A program made the position numbers and the translations under genes. Positions 32,412-45,711 of a stretch of DNA of 64,000 nt are shown here, in pieces. The first letter of the stretch is position 1; the number at the start of each line of letters is the position of its first letter. A model generated the notes under the pieces. It worked only from the letters and a program-made list of their open reading frames with translations, had not been told where the DNA came from and ran no database searches. The DNA comes from Aureobasidium sp. EXF-3400 (taxonomy: Eukaryota > Ascomycota > Dothideomycetes > Dothideales > Saccotheciaceae): the NCBI GenBank assembly GCA_024195585.1, contig SWBL01000004.1:336831-400830 (forward strand), in the 5' to 3' direction.

Positions 32412-33088
32412 ACACATACATTGTTCAACTAGATACTATTGCCTACTGACCCGTGTCAGTCCATACCGCCAGAACATGGAATCTCGCAAGGTCCGCCATC
32501 TGCAAGATGACTTGCAAGCCACCTCTGCGCTGCCATGCGTCCTCAGAAATGCCCATGCTCTGCACGCCCTGGCCTATCTCAGTGCCGTGGGACGAATAAG
32601 CAGGGTAATCTGTTAGATATAGACGTCAGCGTAGAACAGGACAAGGGCTAGAAGCCATGTCTTGCTTGCCACGAGGGTCGATATTCTCTCATGGTCAACA
32701 ATTACACTTTTCTCCCAAGTTCTCTTGTCTCTCCCATTTTTGTTCTAGCTAAGCTTTTTGTTTCGTCTTCATTGTTGATTACTTGCTCACTGATGGGAGT
32801 ATGACAACGCTACAAGAGCACTCAAGCACATTTCGGGATCACAGATGATTGAATATAGAGCGAGTTGAAAATGCAGGTATCTCTGTGGCTTTTTAAACCA
32901 ACCAGTGGTATATAAGCTAAGGTTATGCAAAAAATGCAGGAGGCAAAGAACACAAAACGAGTCAAAAAGCATGCGTATCCAAAACTCCAACAGCAACAAG
33001 AAATGTCATTGTTCTCCAAAAGGTACAAACAATCTTTTTTGTGCAATGCAAAAATAACATAGGCCGTGGACGTTAAGGATGGAGGCGC
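32412..33088. other. Convergent intergenic region
   Basis: Facing 3' flanks of RRP4 and the chitin synthase gene. The 32700-33060 part is A/T-rich. No gene seen. Confidence 0.5.
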
Positions 33089-35892
<2,804 letters not shown>

Positions 35893-36785
35893 GTGTGGGA
35901 GGGCTTCGCACGTCGTTGTTTATGGCATCGTGGTCGTAGCCACCTGGAACGCCATGGTAGGCCATGCTCGGCGACCTCTTGGAAAATTACCCCTGTGTGA
36001 AGCTTGGTACGGTATTCGACGAGGAATGTAATGAAACAAAGCCTGCGACGGCAAGTATCAAGTCTGTGACTGAGGGGGGTGGATGTTGGAGGACAAGGAA
36101 GAAAGATCGAAACGACAACAAAACTTGCCAGGGCGCCTGATGCAAATGCCACACAAAGAAACCTTGGAACTTGTACTGGTCCCTGAGTCTCTCGTACAAT
36201 ACGCTTGACGCAGTCCAAAATTGCGGAGAGGTCACCAAGCTGAAACGAACACAGCGCTTCGAAACACACGCTAACAAATACTCGCAGAAGTCGCCCTTCT
36301 CTCAATCAAAGCCTCGCTGCTTATTTGTATCATCTATTCTCCTTTTCATACATGTCCATTGTCCTTTCACCTCGACTCAATCTCTGCATTCCCCCAGTAA
36401 CCCTCGGCGGCGAACCATGAACCAAATATAGCTCTCTCTGTTGACGTTGACGCGCCGACCACCAAGCTGTGGCCCCCTTCACTTGGCAACGATCAAGACG
36501 GTGTGAACCTGAGACAACCTTTGAACCATTCACACTCTACTGACCGCCATCCGACCTCCTGCACCAATTCGCCGCCTTCTGCAGAAACTTGTCTCTTTAC
36601 ACATCCGTCGCATTGCAGCCACCTGATCTCGAGACCTGGACAAGTACCTCACGCAGATACTCCGATTAGTCCGCGTTCGCTCTGCGCTTTGACCGTATTC
36701 ACTTTACGCTGTGCGAATTCCCATTTAGCTGCGCCTCATTTCCAGCTCGTCGTTGCCGTCTTTGTACAAGCCACAAGACGTCGTC
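35893..36785. other. Divergent upstream region of chitin synthase and DUF218 genes
   Basis: 893 bases between divergent starts. C/T-rich and short-ORF-rich sequence at 36330-36780 suggests a long leader for the plus-strand gene. No gene supported. Confidence 0.45.
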
Positions 36786-37662
36786 ATGGGTGAATTGGTT
36801 GTAGTTTGCTGCCATGCTATTTGCACAAATTCTTCGTAAGGCTTCCACATGGCTGTTCCCCCTATCTCGGTTATTCATGCTCTTTGTCCTTGAGCAGAAA
36901 TCCATATCAAGAGTCGAGTTGGCTGCTCAAGCCTTTCCAGCGATCTAATGCTTCTACTGGGAAGCCAGGTGAACACGAGACTTTTCTGCTGCATATCCAG
37001 GCTGGAGTTAATGCACTGCGTCGAGCGGGGACTGTTCTCGTCTTCTCAGGTGCAAAGACCGAACGGGATGCGCCCTCGAGTGAAGCTGACAGCTACCGAA
37101 ACATCCTCGTGCATTGCTTCGGTGAGTCCGACGTTGTGCAACAAGCCATGACAGATGGTAGGATATTGTGCGAAGACGCTGCAACAGACAGCTACCAAAA
37201 TCTGCTCTTCTCCCTCATCAAGTATTATGAGGTGAAGGGCAAATGGCCGCGCATGATTACTGTTATCACGCATAGTTTCAAAGAAGCTAGGTTTCTTGTT
37301 CGTGTGACTCGATATGGTCTCCTGAACGTGAGTGCTGACAAAAACAGGAATGCCACGCGGACGCAATTTGCTGGCCCAGCGAGAAAATACGTGTGCAGGG
37401 GTTGAATCCACCTTTTCCTCTATCAGAATTGCGGGAGGTCCAGGGACTAGAGAAGGAGACTCTTGATCTATTCAAAGCAGATCCTCATGGCGTTCATGCT
37501 CCTCTATCGTCCAAGAGATCCGCAAGGCAGTGGTCGGCGAATGTTGATCAGCTTGGTAACATCTCGGACACGTCCGTCAAACATTCACTACAAAGGCTGC
37601 GGGACTGTCGTGAGCGAACAAAATTTCTTGAGCCTTTACCATGGACTGAAAATAGTTCTTGA
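36786..37662 (+). CDS. DUF218 (YdcF-like) domain protein
   Basis: Three exons, 36786-36835, 36898-37297 and 37348-37662, give 254 residues. The first splice (GTAAGG...TGAGCAG) joins phase 2. The second uses a weaker GTTCGT donor chosen because it restores the family motif SFKEARFL-ECHADAICWP; a GTGTGA donor six bases later is possible. The DUF218 core includes AGTVLVFSGAKTERDA, the SSEADSY acidic site, LCEDAATDSYQN and ITVITHSFK. Bacterial relatives include YdcF (a SAM-binding protein) and SanA/ElyC; the fungal members are uncharacterised and probably cytosolic. There is no signal peptide or membrane segment. It is followed 142 bases later by the release-factor gene in the same orientation. 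Confidence 0.8.
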
Positions 37663-37804
37663 TAGTCCTTAGAACAATTTAGCAACATTTTAGAAAAAGG
37701 ACAGATTTACAACAGGGTGATGGTCGTGGCAGCGCCAAGAAGTTCGGAGAAGCATGTGAAATGTCCGGAGAACGAAGGCAGATGGTCGACAAGTTTTGCT
37801 CGAC

Positions 37805-39135
37805 ATGCGCCAAACCCTATGGACATTGTCGACATGCCTGCGACAGTTGCCGCGACCTTTGTCGCTTCGCGGCATTCGTCTGCAATCCACAGGTAAGATC
37901 TCACCGAGCAGATTTTGCATAGAAGCACGTTCTGATCTTTCGCAGCAGCCGCGGCTGATGGTGCCATTTCTCCTGCCCTGCTCTCACGAGCTCGGTCAAT
38001 GGCCAAAGAGCACGACGAAATCACTGCTAGACTCGCCGAGAACTTTGATACAAAAGCGGCCAAGAAATTGGGCCAGCTATCCTCCGTCACCAACGCACTG
38101 AAAGAGTGGGAAAAGGCAAATGATTCTTTGTCAGAACTGCGAACACTTCTATCCGACCCCAAGACAGACAAGGATCTCGTCGAACTGGCAGAGGAGGATT
38201 TAGCGTCTTCGCAGAACGACTTCTCTCAAGCCTCGGATGCCCTCAAGCTTGCACTCGTGCCTCGCCATCCATTCGCCGATCTGCCATGTTTGATTGAAAT
38301 CAGACCTGGCGCGGGTGGTGGAGAAGCCGCCATCTTTGCTGGCGACATGTTACGCATGTACACCTCATACTGCAACCGCCTAGGACTACGGACATCTCTG
38401 CTCAAATACGAAGACGCCGATGGTCAAGGCGCAGGCTCAGATGCGCCACTCCAGGAAGCAGTGCTCGAAGTCGAGTCGCCCGGCGCGTACGGCATTTTGA
38501 GATGCGAGGCTGGAGTGCACAGAGTACAGCGCGTGCCAGCGACAGAAAGCAAGGGACGCACACACACTAGCGCCGCATCAGTTCTGGTTCTACCATCCTT
38601 CCCTGCAGAGCCCTCACAGGAACTGGGAGAAGACAGCTTCGACGATCCAAACAGCGACTACTACGTAGATCCCAAGGACGTCCGTACCGACGTCATGCGC
38701 GCAAGAGGAGCAGGTGGGCAGCACGTCAACACAACCGACAGTGCTGTTAGATTGACCCATTTGCCTACCGGAACCGTCGTCGCCATTCAAGATTCACGTT
38801 CGCAACCCAAGAACAGAGAAAAAGCATGGAGGCTGCTCAGAAGTAGACTCGCGCAGTCAAGGCGTGAACAAAGAGAAGAAGAGATGCTCGCGATGCGCCG
38901 AAGCGTTGTCGGTGTCGCAAAAATGGGCAGAGAGAACAAGATCAGGACATACAATTGGGGTCAGCAGAGAGTGACTGACCACCGCAGCGGCATCAGTGTG
39001 CACGATTTGGACGATGTGCTCGAAGGAGGCATTGAGCTCGAGCGTGTCATGGAGAGTGTCAGAGGGTGGCTCAGCGAACAAGAGGTGCTGGGCCTGGCTG
39101 CCGAAGAAGAGCTGGCTGCTAAGAAGGACTCTTGA
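37805..39135 (+). CDS. MRF1: Mitochondrial peptide chain release factor 1
   Basis: Exons 37805-37892 and 37946-39135, intron 53 bases (GTAAGA...TTCGCAG, phase 1), 425 residues. The first exon encodes an Arg/Leu/Ser-rich presequence (MRQTLWTLSTCLRQLPRPLS, then RGIRLQST), typical of mitochondrial import. The RF-1 N-terminal domain follows, then PCLIEIRPGAGGGEAAIFAG, GVHRVQRVPATESKGR and the catalytic loop RGAGGQHVNTTDSAVRLTH, whose GGQ triggers peptidyl-tRNA hydrolysis. The class-I release factor recognises UAA/UAG on mitochondrial ribosomes. The KIRTYNWGQQRVTDHR block near the C-terminus is well conserved. Length and domain order match fungal Mrf1. Confidence 0.93.
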
Positions 39136-39540
39136 AGTACTGTACTATAAACACCACTGTATAACACGACTCCCAACAGCACCGAGATCGGATGTGTCTC
39201 CTTTGCTTATACACGCGAGCACTCACGATAACCCCAATTCCTGATAGCCGGCCGAGGTAGGAGTTGGGGTAAGCAGCTGCTCTATGACGAATATGGAAGG
39301 TGGGATGGCCGAATCGGCCAACGACATGCCCGCAATGCCCCGCCTCTTGTATTGGTGACTGCCGAGCCATCGATAATTGTCCCATCACCTTGCCGTCTCT
39401 GTATATTTGAGGACTTGGCTGCTCTTTTTTTTACTTGTGGTGATCATCCTTCTCTTTTCCATCTGACTTTCCTCGTCTTCGTTGAGCTTGTACGAACGAC
39501 CCCACATCTCTCAAGCTTTCCCCAGTCTTGAAACACAAAC
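39136..39540. other. Intergenic, upstream of gamma-glutamyltransferase gene
   Basis: 3' flank of MRF1 and promoter of the next gene. A poly-T run (39424-39433) and a C/T-rich leader precede the ATG at 39541. Confidence 0.5.
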
Positions 39541-41472
39541 ATGCCTCTCAATGCTCAAGCTATCTACCCTGCGGCAGACCCAGAGTTCGTCGCTTTCCCC
39601 AGTCGCAGAAGCGTAGTACACAGCACCAAGGGTATTGTGTCAAGTTCACAGCCTCTGGCCTCAAACTGTGGCTTGAGAATACTGCAACAGGGTGGAAACT
39701 GCGCAGTAAGTTGAGCCAGCTACCCACAAAAGCGATAGACTGACACGATACAGGATGCAGCCGTCGCAGTTGCCGCTGGTCTGAATATGACCGAGCCTGG
39801 TAGCACAGGTATCGGTGGTGACATGTTCTGTCTGTTTTACGATGCAAAGACCAAGCAAGTACATGCTTTGAATGGCTCTGGCCGCGCTCCAGGAAACGCA
39901 ACATGCGAGAAAGTACGACAATCCCTAGGTCTCAAGGAGGATGAGAACGGCACAATTCCTATGCACAGTGCACACGGAGTCACTGTCCCTGGAGCAGCAG
40001 CCGGCTGGGTCGATGTGGTTGACAAGTTTGGCAGTGGAAAGTTGAGCATGGAACAAATCTTGACACCTGCTATTGAATTGGGAGAGGAAGGTTTCCCTGT
40101 TTCGGAGATCATGGGCTACTACGTGAGTACTCGACCAATATCTTCAAACAAGGCACCCTGCTAATACCTTGTGTAGTGGTCGAAAGCCGAGAAGTCAATC
40201 CGAGATGCGTCGCCTAACTTCGCCGAGATGCTCAAGAAAGACCCAAGTGCAAAGGATGGTTGCCGCGCTCCCAAGCCTGGCGAGATCATGCGTAATCCCA
40301 CCCTGGCACAAACCTTCCGCGAGGTTGCCAAACACGGAAAGGCTGGCTACTACACTGGAAGAATCGCAGAAGAGTTGGTCAAGGTTGTTCAGGATTTGGG
40401 AGGCTTCATCTCGTTGGAAGACTTGAAGAACCACATGGAGAAGGGCAGCGAAGAGGTTGACCCCATCAAACTCAACTACCGTGGACAAGGCATTGCAAAG
40501 TCACACGGAGAGACAATGCACGATAAGAGTTCAGAGGGTGTTGATGTGTGGGAGCACCCTCCCAATGGTCAGGGTATCGTCGCTCTGATGGCATTGGGTA
40601 TGCTTCAAGAATTGGAGAAGAACGGCAAGATCCCCACCTGGTCCGACAAGGATCACAACTCTGCTGAGCACATTCACGCTGTTGTTGAGACTCTCCGCAT
40701 TGCCTTTGCTGATGCCAGCTGGTGGGTGGCAGACCCTAACGTAGTCAAGGTTCCTTCGCAGGAGCTCATCTCGGAGAAGTACCTGGCCGAACGTGCTAAG
40801 CTCTTCGACCCCAAGAAGGCTGGTGACATTCCTGACCATGGATCTCCCGCGCACAACCACTCTGATACTGTCTACTTTGCTGCGACTGACAGCGAAGGTA
40901 ACGGTATCTCGTTCATCAACTCCAACTACGCTGGTTTCGGTACTGCCATCATCCCTAAGGGATGCGGTTTCACCCTCCAAAACCGTGCCTGCAACTTCAT
41001 GTTGCAACCGGCAAACCACCCCAATGTCTACGCCCCTAACAAGCGTCCTTACCACACCATTATTCCTGCTCTCATCACCAACAAGGCAGATCAGAGCTTG
41101 CATTCTGTCTACGGTGTTATGGGTGGCTTCATGCAACCTCAAGGACACGTGCAGGTGCTACTGAACATGCTCGTCTTCAAGATGACCCCGCAAGCAGCTC
41201 TCGATGCACCTCGTATCTGTATCGGTGCCGGTATGCCCGACAGTGGTGATGTCTTTGACAAGACTGTATACCTGGAAGACGGTATTTCGGAAGAGACTGC
41301 TGAGAAGCTGCGCGCCATGGGTCACAATGTCGAAATCATCAAAGGACATGGCAGAGGTCTCTTTGGCAGAGGTCAGGTTATAAGATGGCACGTTGACCAT
41401 GTCGAAGACCGTGGTGTCTGGAGTGCAGGCAGTGATCCAAGAGCTGATGGTCACGCAATTCCCTGGATGTGA
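39541..41472 (+). CDS. Gamma-glutamyltransferase-family protein (YwrD-like, no signal peptide)
   Basis: Exons 39541-39705, 39754-40122 and 40177-41472, all phase 0, 609 residues. Family blocks: [58 protein letters not shown], and the autoprocessing site [15 protein letters not shown], where the Thr becomes the N-terminal nucleophile of the small subunit. [20 protein letters not shown] and [15 protein letters not shown] follow. It transfers or hydrolyses gamma-glutamyl groups of glutathione-like compounds. The absence of a signal peptide or anchor and the NHSDTVYF form resemble the bacterial YwrD branch rather than the secreted/vacuolar Ecm38 type, so the substrate may not be glutathione. Confidence 0.9.
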
Positions 41473-42368
41473 GGTGTTCAAAAATGTTACCGTAATATGA
41501 GAAATGTCATGCTCTTTCTTTGTTCTTTTCTCCCTGGTGTCACCACCGATACGAGCACACTCTACTCTATCATTGAGTTCTCTGAGCCCTATTCATCCAT
41601 AACCTTGCTCTTGGATAAATGTTTAATGGATAGAATTTTGAGAGTTTTCGAGGCTCGGTTTCCACTGACTTCGAAAACTCCAAATTTAGAACCAAGACCC
41701 TGGAAGCCGTTGCACGTGGATCTGTCAAACTTTCGGCTGTTTTTCATCTGCTCTCCTTTGCCGACAAATCATTCGAGCAGCAACATTTCTTTTCTCAATC
41801 AAAAGAGAGGACTGTGTCTTACAACGTGAGTAGCTCGATATGAGATTCATCTCCGCTCGATACATAGGTCATGAGGAACTTGAGAGTCGTGTTACATCTG
41901 GGATGCCTAAGAAGAAATCTTAACGCTCTTTGTCTAACCCACGAGCCTCGAACTCTATCTCGTAAGCTTGACCGCCACTGACGGTTAAAGTGACGATGGG
42001 GCGGTGTCTGGCCTTAGGTTACACGCTGTCGCCCTAAGAGACGACCCTACGCTGCTACCATCAATGTACGTTTCGCTCGTCTCGCTCCACAAATCTCTTT
42101 ACCTCCTCATCAATCATTGTTCCAGTGCACAGAGCAAGTCGAACGATGAGCTTTTTCTTTCTTTAGAACATTGCGACGTCACAGCATTAACTCTTCTTTC
42201 TGAGATGGCTAGAGAAGAAGATACATAAGAGGGTAGGATGGATGGGAGGTAAGTCTCCTTTGTTCATCAAACAACTGTATCTTCATATCAAATCTTCTAC
42301 GAGTACACTTCTATCTTTTCACACAAGCCTCTACCAAATCTTCGAACCACCAAATCTACTTCGCAAAT
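41473..42368. other. Intergenic, upstream of the CNPAHSYP repeat gene
   Basis: No gene seen. The last 130 bases are C/A/T-rich, a leader type usual for highly expressed fungal genes. Confidence 0.5.
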
Positions 42369-42845
42369 ATGAACTCCTTCAAGGCCGCCGCCATCTTCAC
42401 TTTCCTCGCTGCCTCTCAGGCTCTCGCTCTTCCTGCCTATCAATGCAACCCCGCACACGAATACCCAGAGAATGTTAGATGCGTCTCCACCAACGGAGCA
42501 CTCTCCCTCGTCACTCCTACTGCCTCAGCAACATCTGGCTATGCTTGCAACCCGGCGCACTCCTACCCTGGTGCTCAGTGTGTTTCTACAAACGGAGCTC
42601 TGAGCCTTGTTACATCTGCTCCTTCAGCAAAGAAGCAGGCCACTACATATGCCTGTAATCCCGCACACAGCTACCCTGGCGCCGTCTGCACTGAAGTCTC
42701 TGGCTCCTTGACTCTGGTCACTCCCACTCCTCAGGCTACTTACGCCTGCAACCCAGCTCATTCTTATCCTCAGGGCATCCGCTGTGTCTCTACCAATGGT
42801 GGCTTGAGCCTCGTTACCCCTACTCCCGTTCCTACCACTTATTAG
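42369..42845 (+). CDS. Small secreted protein with four CNPAHSYP repeats
   Basis: Single exon, 158 residues. A signal peptide (about residues 1-20, MNSFKAAAIFTFLAASQALA) is followed by four tandem units of roughly 30-38 residues. Each begins Y-x-C-NPAHSYP (the first is CNPAHEYP), has a second Cys 5-7 residues later, then VSTNGALSLVTPT in three units and EVSGSLTLVTPT in the third. Two Cys per repeat suggest one disulfide per unit. Thr/Pro/Ser linkers could carry O-glycans, and a single KK between repeats 2 and 3 is a possible Kex2 site. No known domain is recognised; secretion and repetition suggest a wall-associated or host/environment-facing role (inference). Confidence 0.85.
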   Translation: MNSFKAAAIFTFLAASQALALPAYQCNPAHEYPENVRCVSTNGALSLVTPTASATSGYACNPAHSYPGAQCVSTNGALSLVTSAPSAKKQATTYACNPAHSYPGAVCTEVSGSLTLVTPTPQATYACNPAHSYPQGIRCVSTNGGLSLVTPTPVPTTY

Positions 42846-44307
42846 AGCGATCTGAACGGAAAGTTATGAATTTGAGGAGTCTTCTTGTTGTATGTATCTG
42901 TTGTATTGGCATAGCGATGGGTTTGGGATCTAGGGAATAGATCGCAATAGGATATTGCATAAAGAATAGGAGTCTATCATTTGACATAAGTACATCCCTC
43001 GAGTGATCAAGTTATCTGCGGTGTTGTGGTTGTAAGAAATAAGCCCAAGAAAGTACCTCCCCGTTTGCTAAAGCATGTAACGCGTGTAGCTGTTAAAACG
43101 CACAATACTGATAAGAAACAGAATAATGTCCACTGAGAAGCAACAAACCACACACTCTCTGTGGACATGCCTATGTTCTCGAAAAAGACTGTGCCTTTTT
43201 ATAACGTATGCTCTCTGCTTTCTGCGTAGTCGGAGTACCATGGATTCAATTGGGAGTTGCAGACTTTCGTAGGTAGGTTTGCGGCAATATTGTGAAGAGC
43301 ATTTCACCTGTCAGGTCTGCAAGGTATGGAGCGTTCGGTCTTGTTCGCATGAAGCAATTCTCAAGGCAACGGTGACATTCATGTGGCTTTCCTCCCTTTC
43401 CGAGTCCCCGTGTGCTAAAGACTGTCACAATCTGGCGATTGACCCTCGCCCATTGCGAGGCACAATAGCATCAAGTATAAGCTGTCGAAATGCATAGTCG
43501 TTGTCTAAATATGAGTCTGGCCATTGAGGTAGCCCTTGATGAGGTCTTCTCTGTGGAAACTGCATTCCTTGTAAAAGGTTTGTGCAATTCTTCAGCTGCA
43601 CTATGACAGTCGTTAGCATAGGGGGAGGTCAGACAGGATCGGTCTTGTGTCTGTGCTTCTCTTCATATTGTCCATACATCATGACTTTGCTCGGTCGTCT
43701 GTTCATGTGGAGCCCTCACATCATCGTTACTCTTACTCTTCTGCAATGGAGTCTCGTGATGCGAGTGATGAACACCGTAACGGAGTTTGAATGTGAAGAG
43801 CTTCTAGCCACTCGGCTCCAAACAAAGCCCGCAACCGAACGCCACGTACGACTGGTCGTGGGGCATCTACAGTGACGCCGCTCAAACCCCTCCAACTGTG
43901 GAGTAAAGATTGGCCCGAAACATGCATCTCTCAGTCGTGATGTGTGGAATACGTACCTATTTGATAAACCTGAGTAGGTCATTAGTGGCGGATCTCCCGA
44001 GAACAAAGCGACCGAGCCTCATTGCATGCACCACATATGTCGATATATCGTCATATCAGCCAAGCTGTCACGCACCCACTGACGGAACCTAACATGCTGA
44101 CTGCGAACGCCGTGGGGTCAGAAAAAATGGTCGGCTCATCATTACATCGTAGTCTCAGGCACCAGGATTCAGATCTCAGAGCCCGAGCTCTTGATCGTAG
44201 GTATATAAGTATACTTGTCTACCTCTATAGATTCTTTCCTTCTCATCCATCAATCACTTCACTCTTCAATCAATCAATCAACAAATCAAACTACAATCAC
44301 AATCAAC
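42846..44307. other. Long intergenic stretch
   Basis: 1.46 kb without a supported gene. Open frames of 60-97 codons on both strands lack domains and splice support. The right end is the promoter of the small gene at 44308: a TATA box at 44202 and a leader rich in CAATCAA repeats. Confidence 0.5.
44202..44209 (+). promoter_or_regulatory. TATA box (TATATAAG)
   Basis: TATATAAG lies about 100 bases upstream of the ATG at 44308 and is followed by a pyrimidine-rich then CAATCAA-rich leader, the layout of strongly induced fungal genes. Confidence 0.6.
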
Positions 44308-44597
44308 ATGTCTGGAACTGATCAGTCTCACGCTACCGGTGGATCCAAGGGTAGGCTTCATACCTTCATCGCCTTCCATGACCACTACTGACATTGTACC
44401 CAGTCCCCGAGACCATCCAGCAGAACGCTCCTAAGGAGGTTGAGAACGCTCTCCCAAACGCCGCACATGACACCGGCAGCCAGTCGCAAAGCCACGCCAC
44501 TGGTCCTTCCATGGTCCCCGAGGCCATTCAGAACGTTGCTCCCAAGGGCCTCGAGGAGGCTCTCCCTGAGAGCATCCACCCTACCAACCCCAAGTAA
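44308..44597 (+). CDS. Small hydrophilic protein with internal duplication
   Basis: Exons 44308-44350 and 44404-44597 (GTAGGC donor, CTGAC branch, ACCCAG acceptor, phase 1), 78 residues. There is no signal peptide and no hydrophobic segment. The sequence is a twofold repeat: SKVPETIQQNAPKEVENALP and SMVPEAIQNVAPKGLEEALP, each preceded by SHATG. Similar short proteins ending in a xALPxSIHPTxx motif occur in filamentous ascomycetes as uncharacterised proteins (from memory). The composition is like stress- or conidiation-associated hydrophilins, which is an inference only. A clear TATA box and A/C-rich leader suggest high expression. Confidence 0.8.
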
Positions 44598-45711
44598 AGG
44601 ATTTGAGCACGACTATCATGTATTTTTATGATCAGAAGAGATACGCCGCAGCCGGCTCATGAATATGATAATTCACCTACTTTTACCACCTTTACTTGTA
44701 TCACTCTCACACTCCTTCGTGTTATTCTGCATTCGAACTTGGTAAATAATGATTTGAACTTTGATGACGAGGTGTTGACAGGTTCATTTTGTGATGCGGA
44801 GAAAGTTGTGAGCTATGACCATATACGTTGAGATGATATCATTTAGGACCGCAACAGTCTAACTACCGAACAGATCATCTTTTTCCGACGATTATCTCTT
44901 GCGCCGGGCATAACAGACATCATTGGAAGTGAATTCAACGGACGATAAATCTGAGAAGAGACCTTTGAGAGGAGAGTCAATCTCAAAAGAATTCTAACAA
45001 CAGTGTCGTTGCACGTCGATCATGAATCTTTCGGTAGCAAACGCTCTCTACGGAAGCTCACCTACCTATTTGGTATGCCCGAGCCGATGGACTTGACATT
45101 TCTTGATCGCGACGCAACAAACATTCGTCACCCAGTGCTTGCATCCACAGAAGCTTCATCGCGACAGAAGACATCGTACACTACCACACTATTATTTTGC
45201 CGGCGATAAGGGACAGATACCTGGTCGCCAGCGAAGTCGGGAAGGTCCAAGAAATGCCCAGCATTCTGCACAGCCCGCATCAGGACTGATAGGCAAATGT
45301 CCGCCTACGCATTACTGGCCTATATTATTCAAGCGACCCTTTTTGAGCGCATTTCTGAGTACACTCGAGCCAGCCTATGGTTGAGGTTGAGATAGTACCC
45401 GCTATAACGATATGCCTGGTCGCTAGTCATGCGAGCTTATCGTCGAACCGGAGATCGGAACCACTCACAGATCAGTGATATCTTGCCTATCTCTAAGCTC
45501 AAAGTTCACGAGTATATCGCTGGATTATACTATGTTCATGGAGGAAGGTGGGTTTAGAGTTTGCATGCTTGTAGTGACTAATTTTGATCCTCGTGGCTGC
45601 CAGATTTGGTGAGTCTTGTGGATGACTCGATAGGCCAAGTATAAAAGCTATGGAAGTCGCTATCGCAAAAACTGGCACCGGGTCCTCTTGCTCCATTCTT
45701 CGTCCATCAAG
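44598..45711. other. Intergenic, upstream of secreted amidase gene
   Basis: 1.1 kb with no supported gene. The right end carries the TATA box at 45640. Confidence 0.5.
45640..45647 (+). promoter_or_regulatory. TATA box (TATAAAAG)
   Basis: TATAAAAG stands 65 bases before the amidase ATG at 45712. Confidence 0.5.

Noticed and set aside
43582..43875. Open frame of 97 codons with hydrophobic segments
   Set aside because: Overlapping frames of similar length exist on the other strand, and no family or splice evidence supports it.
45003..45384. Possible small gene before the secreted amidase
   Set aside because: Two overlapping short frames with no start context, domain or conserved pattern.
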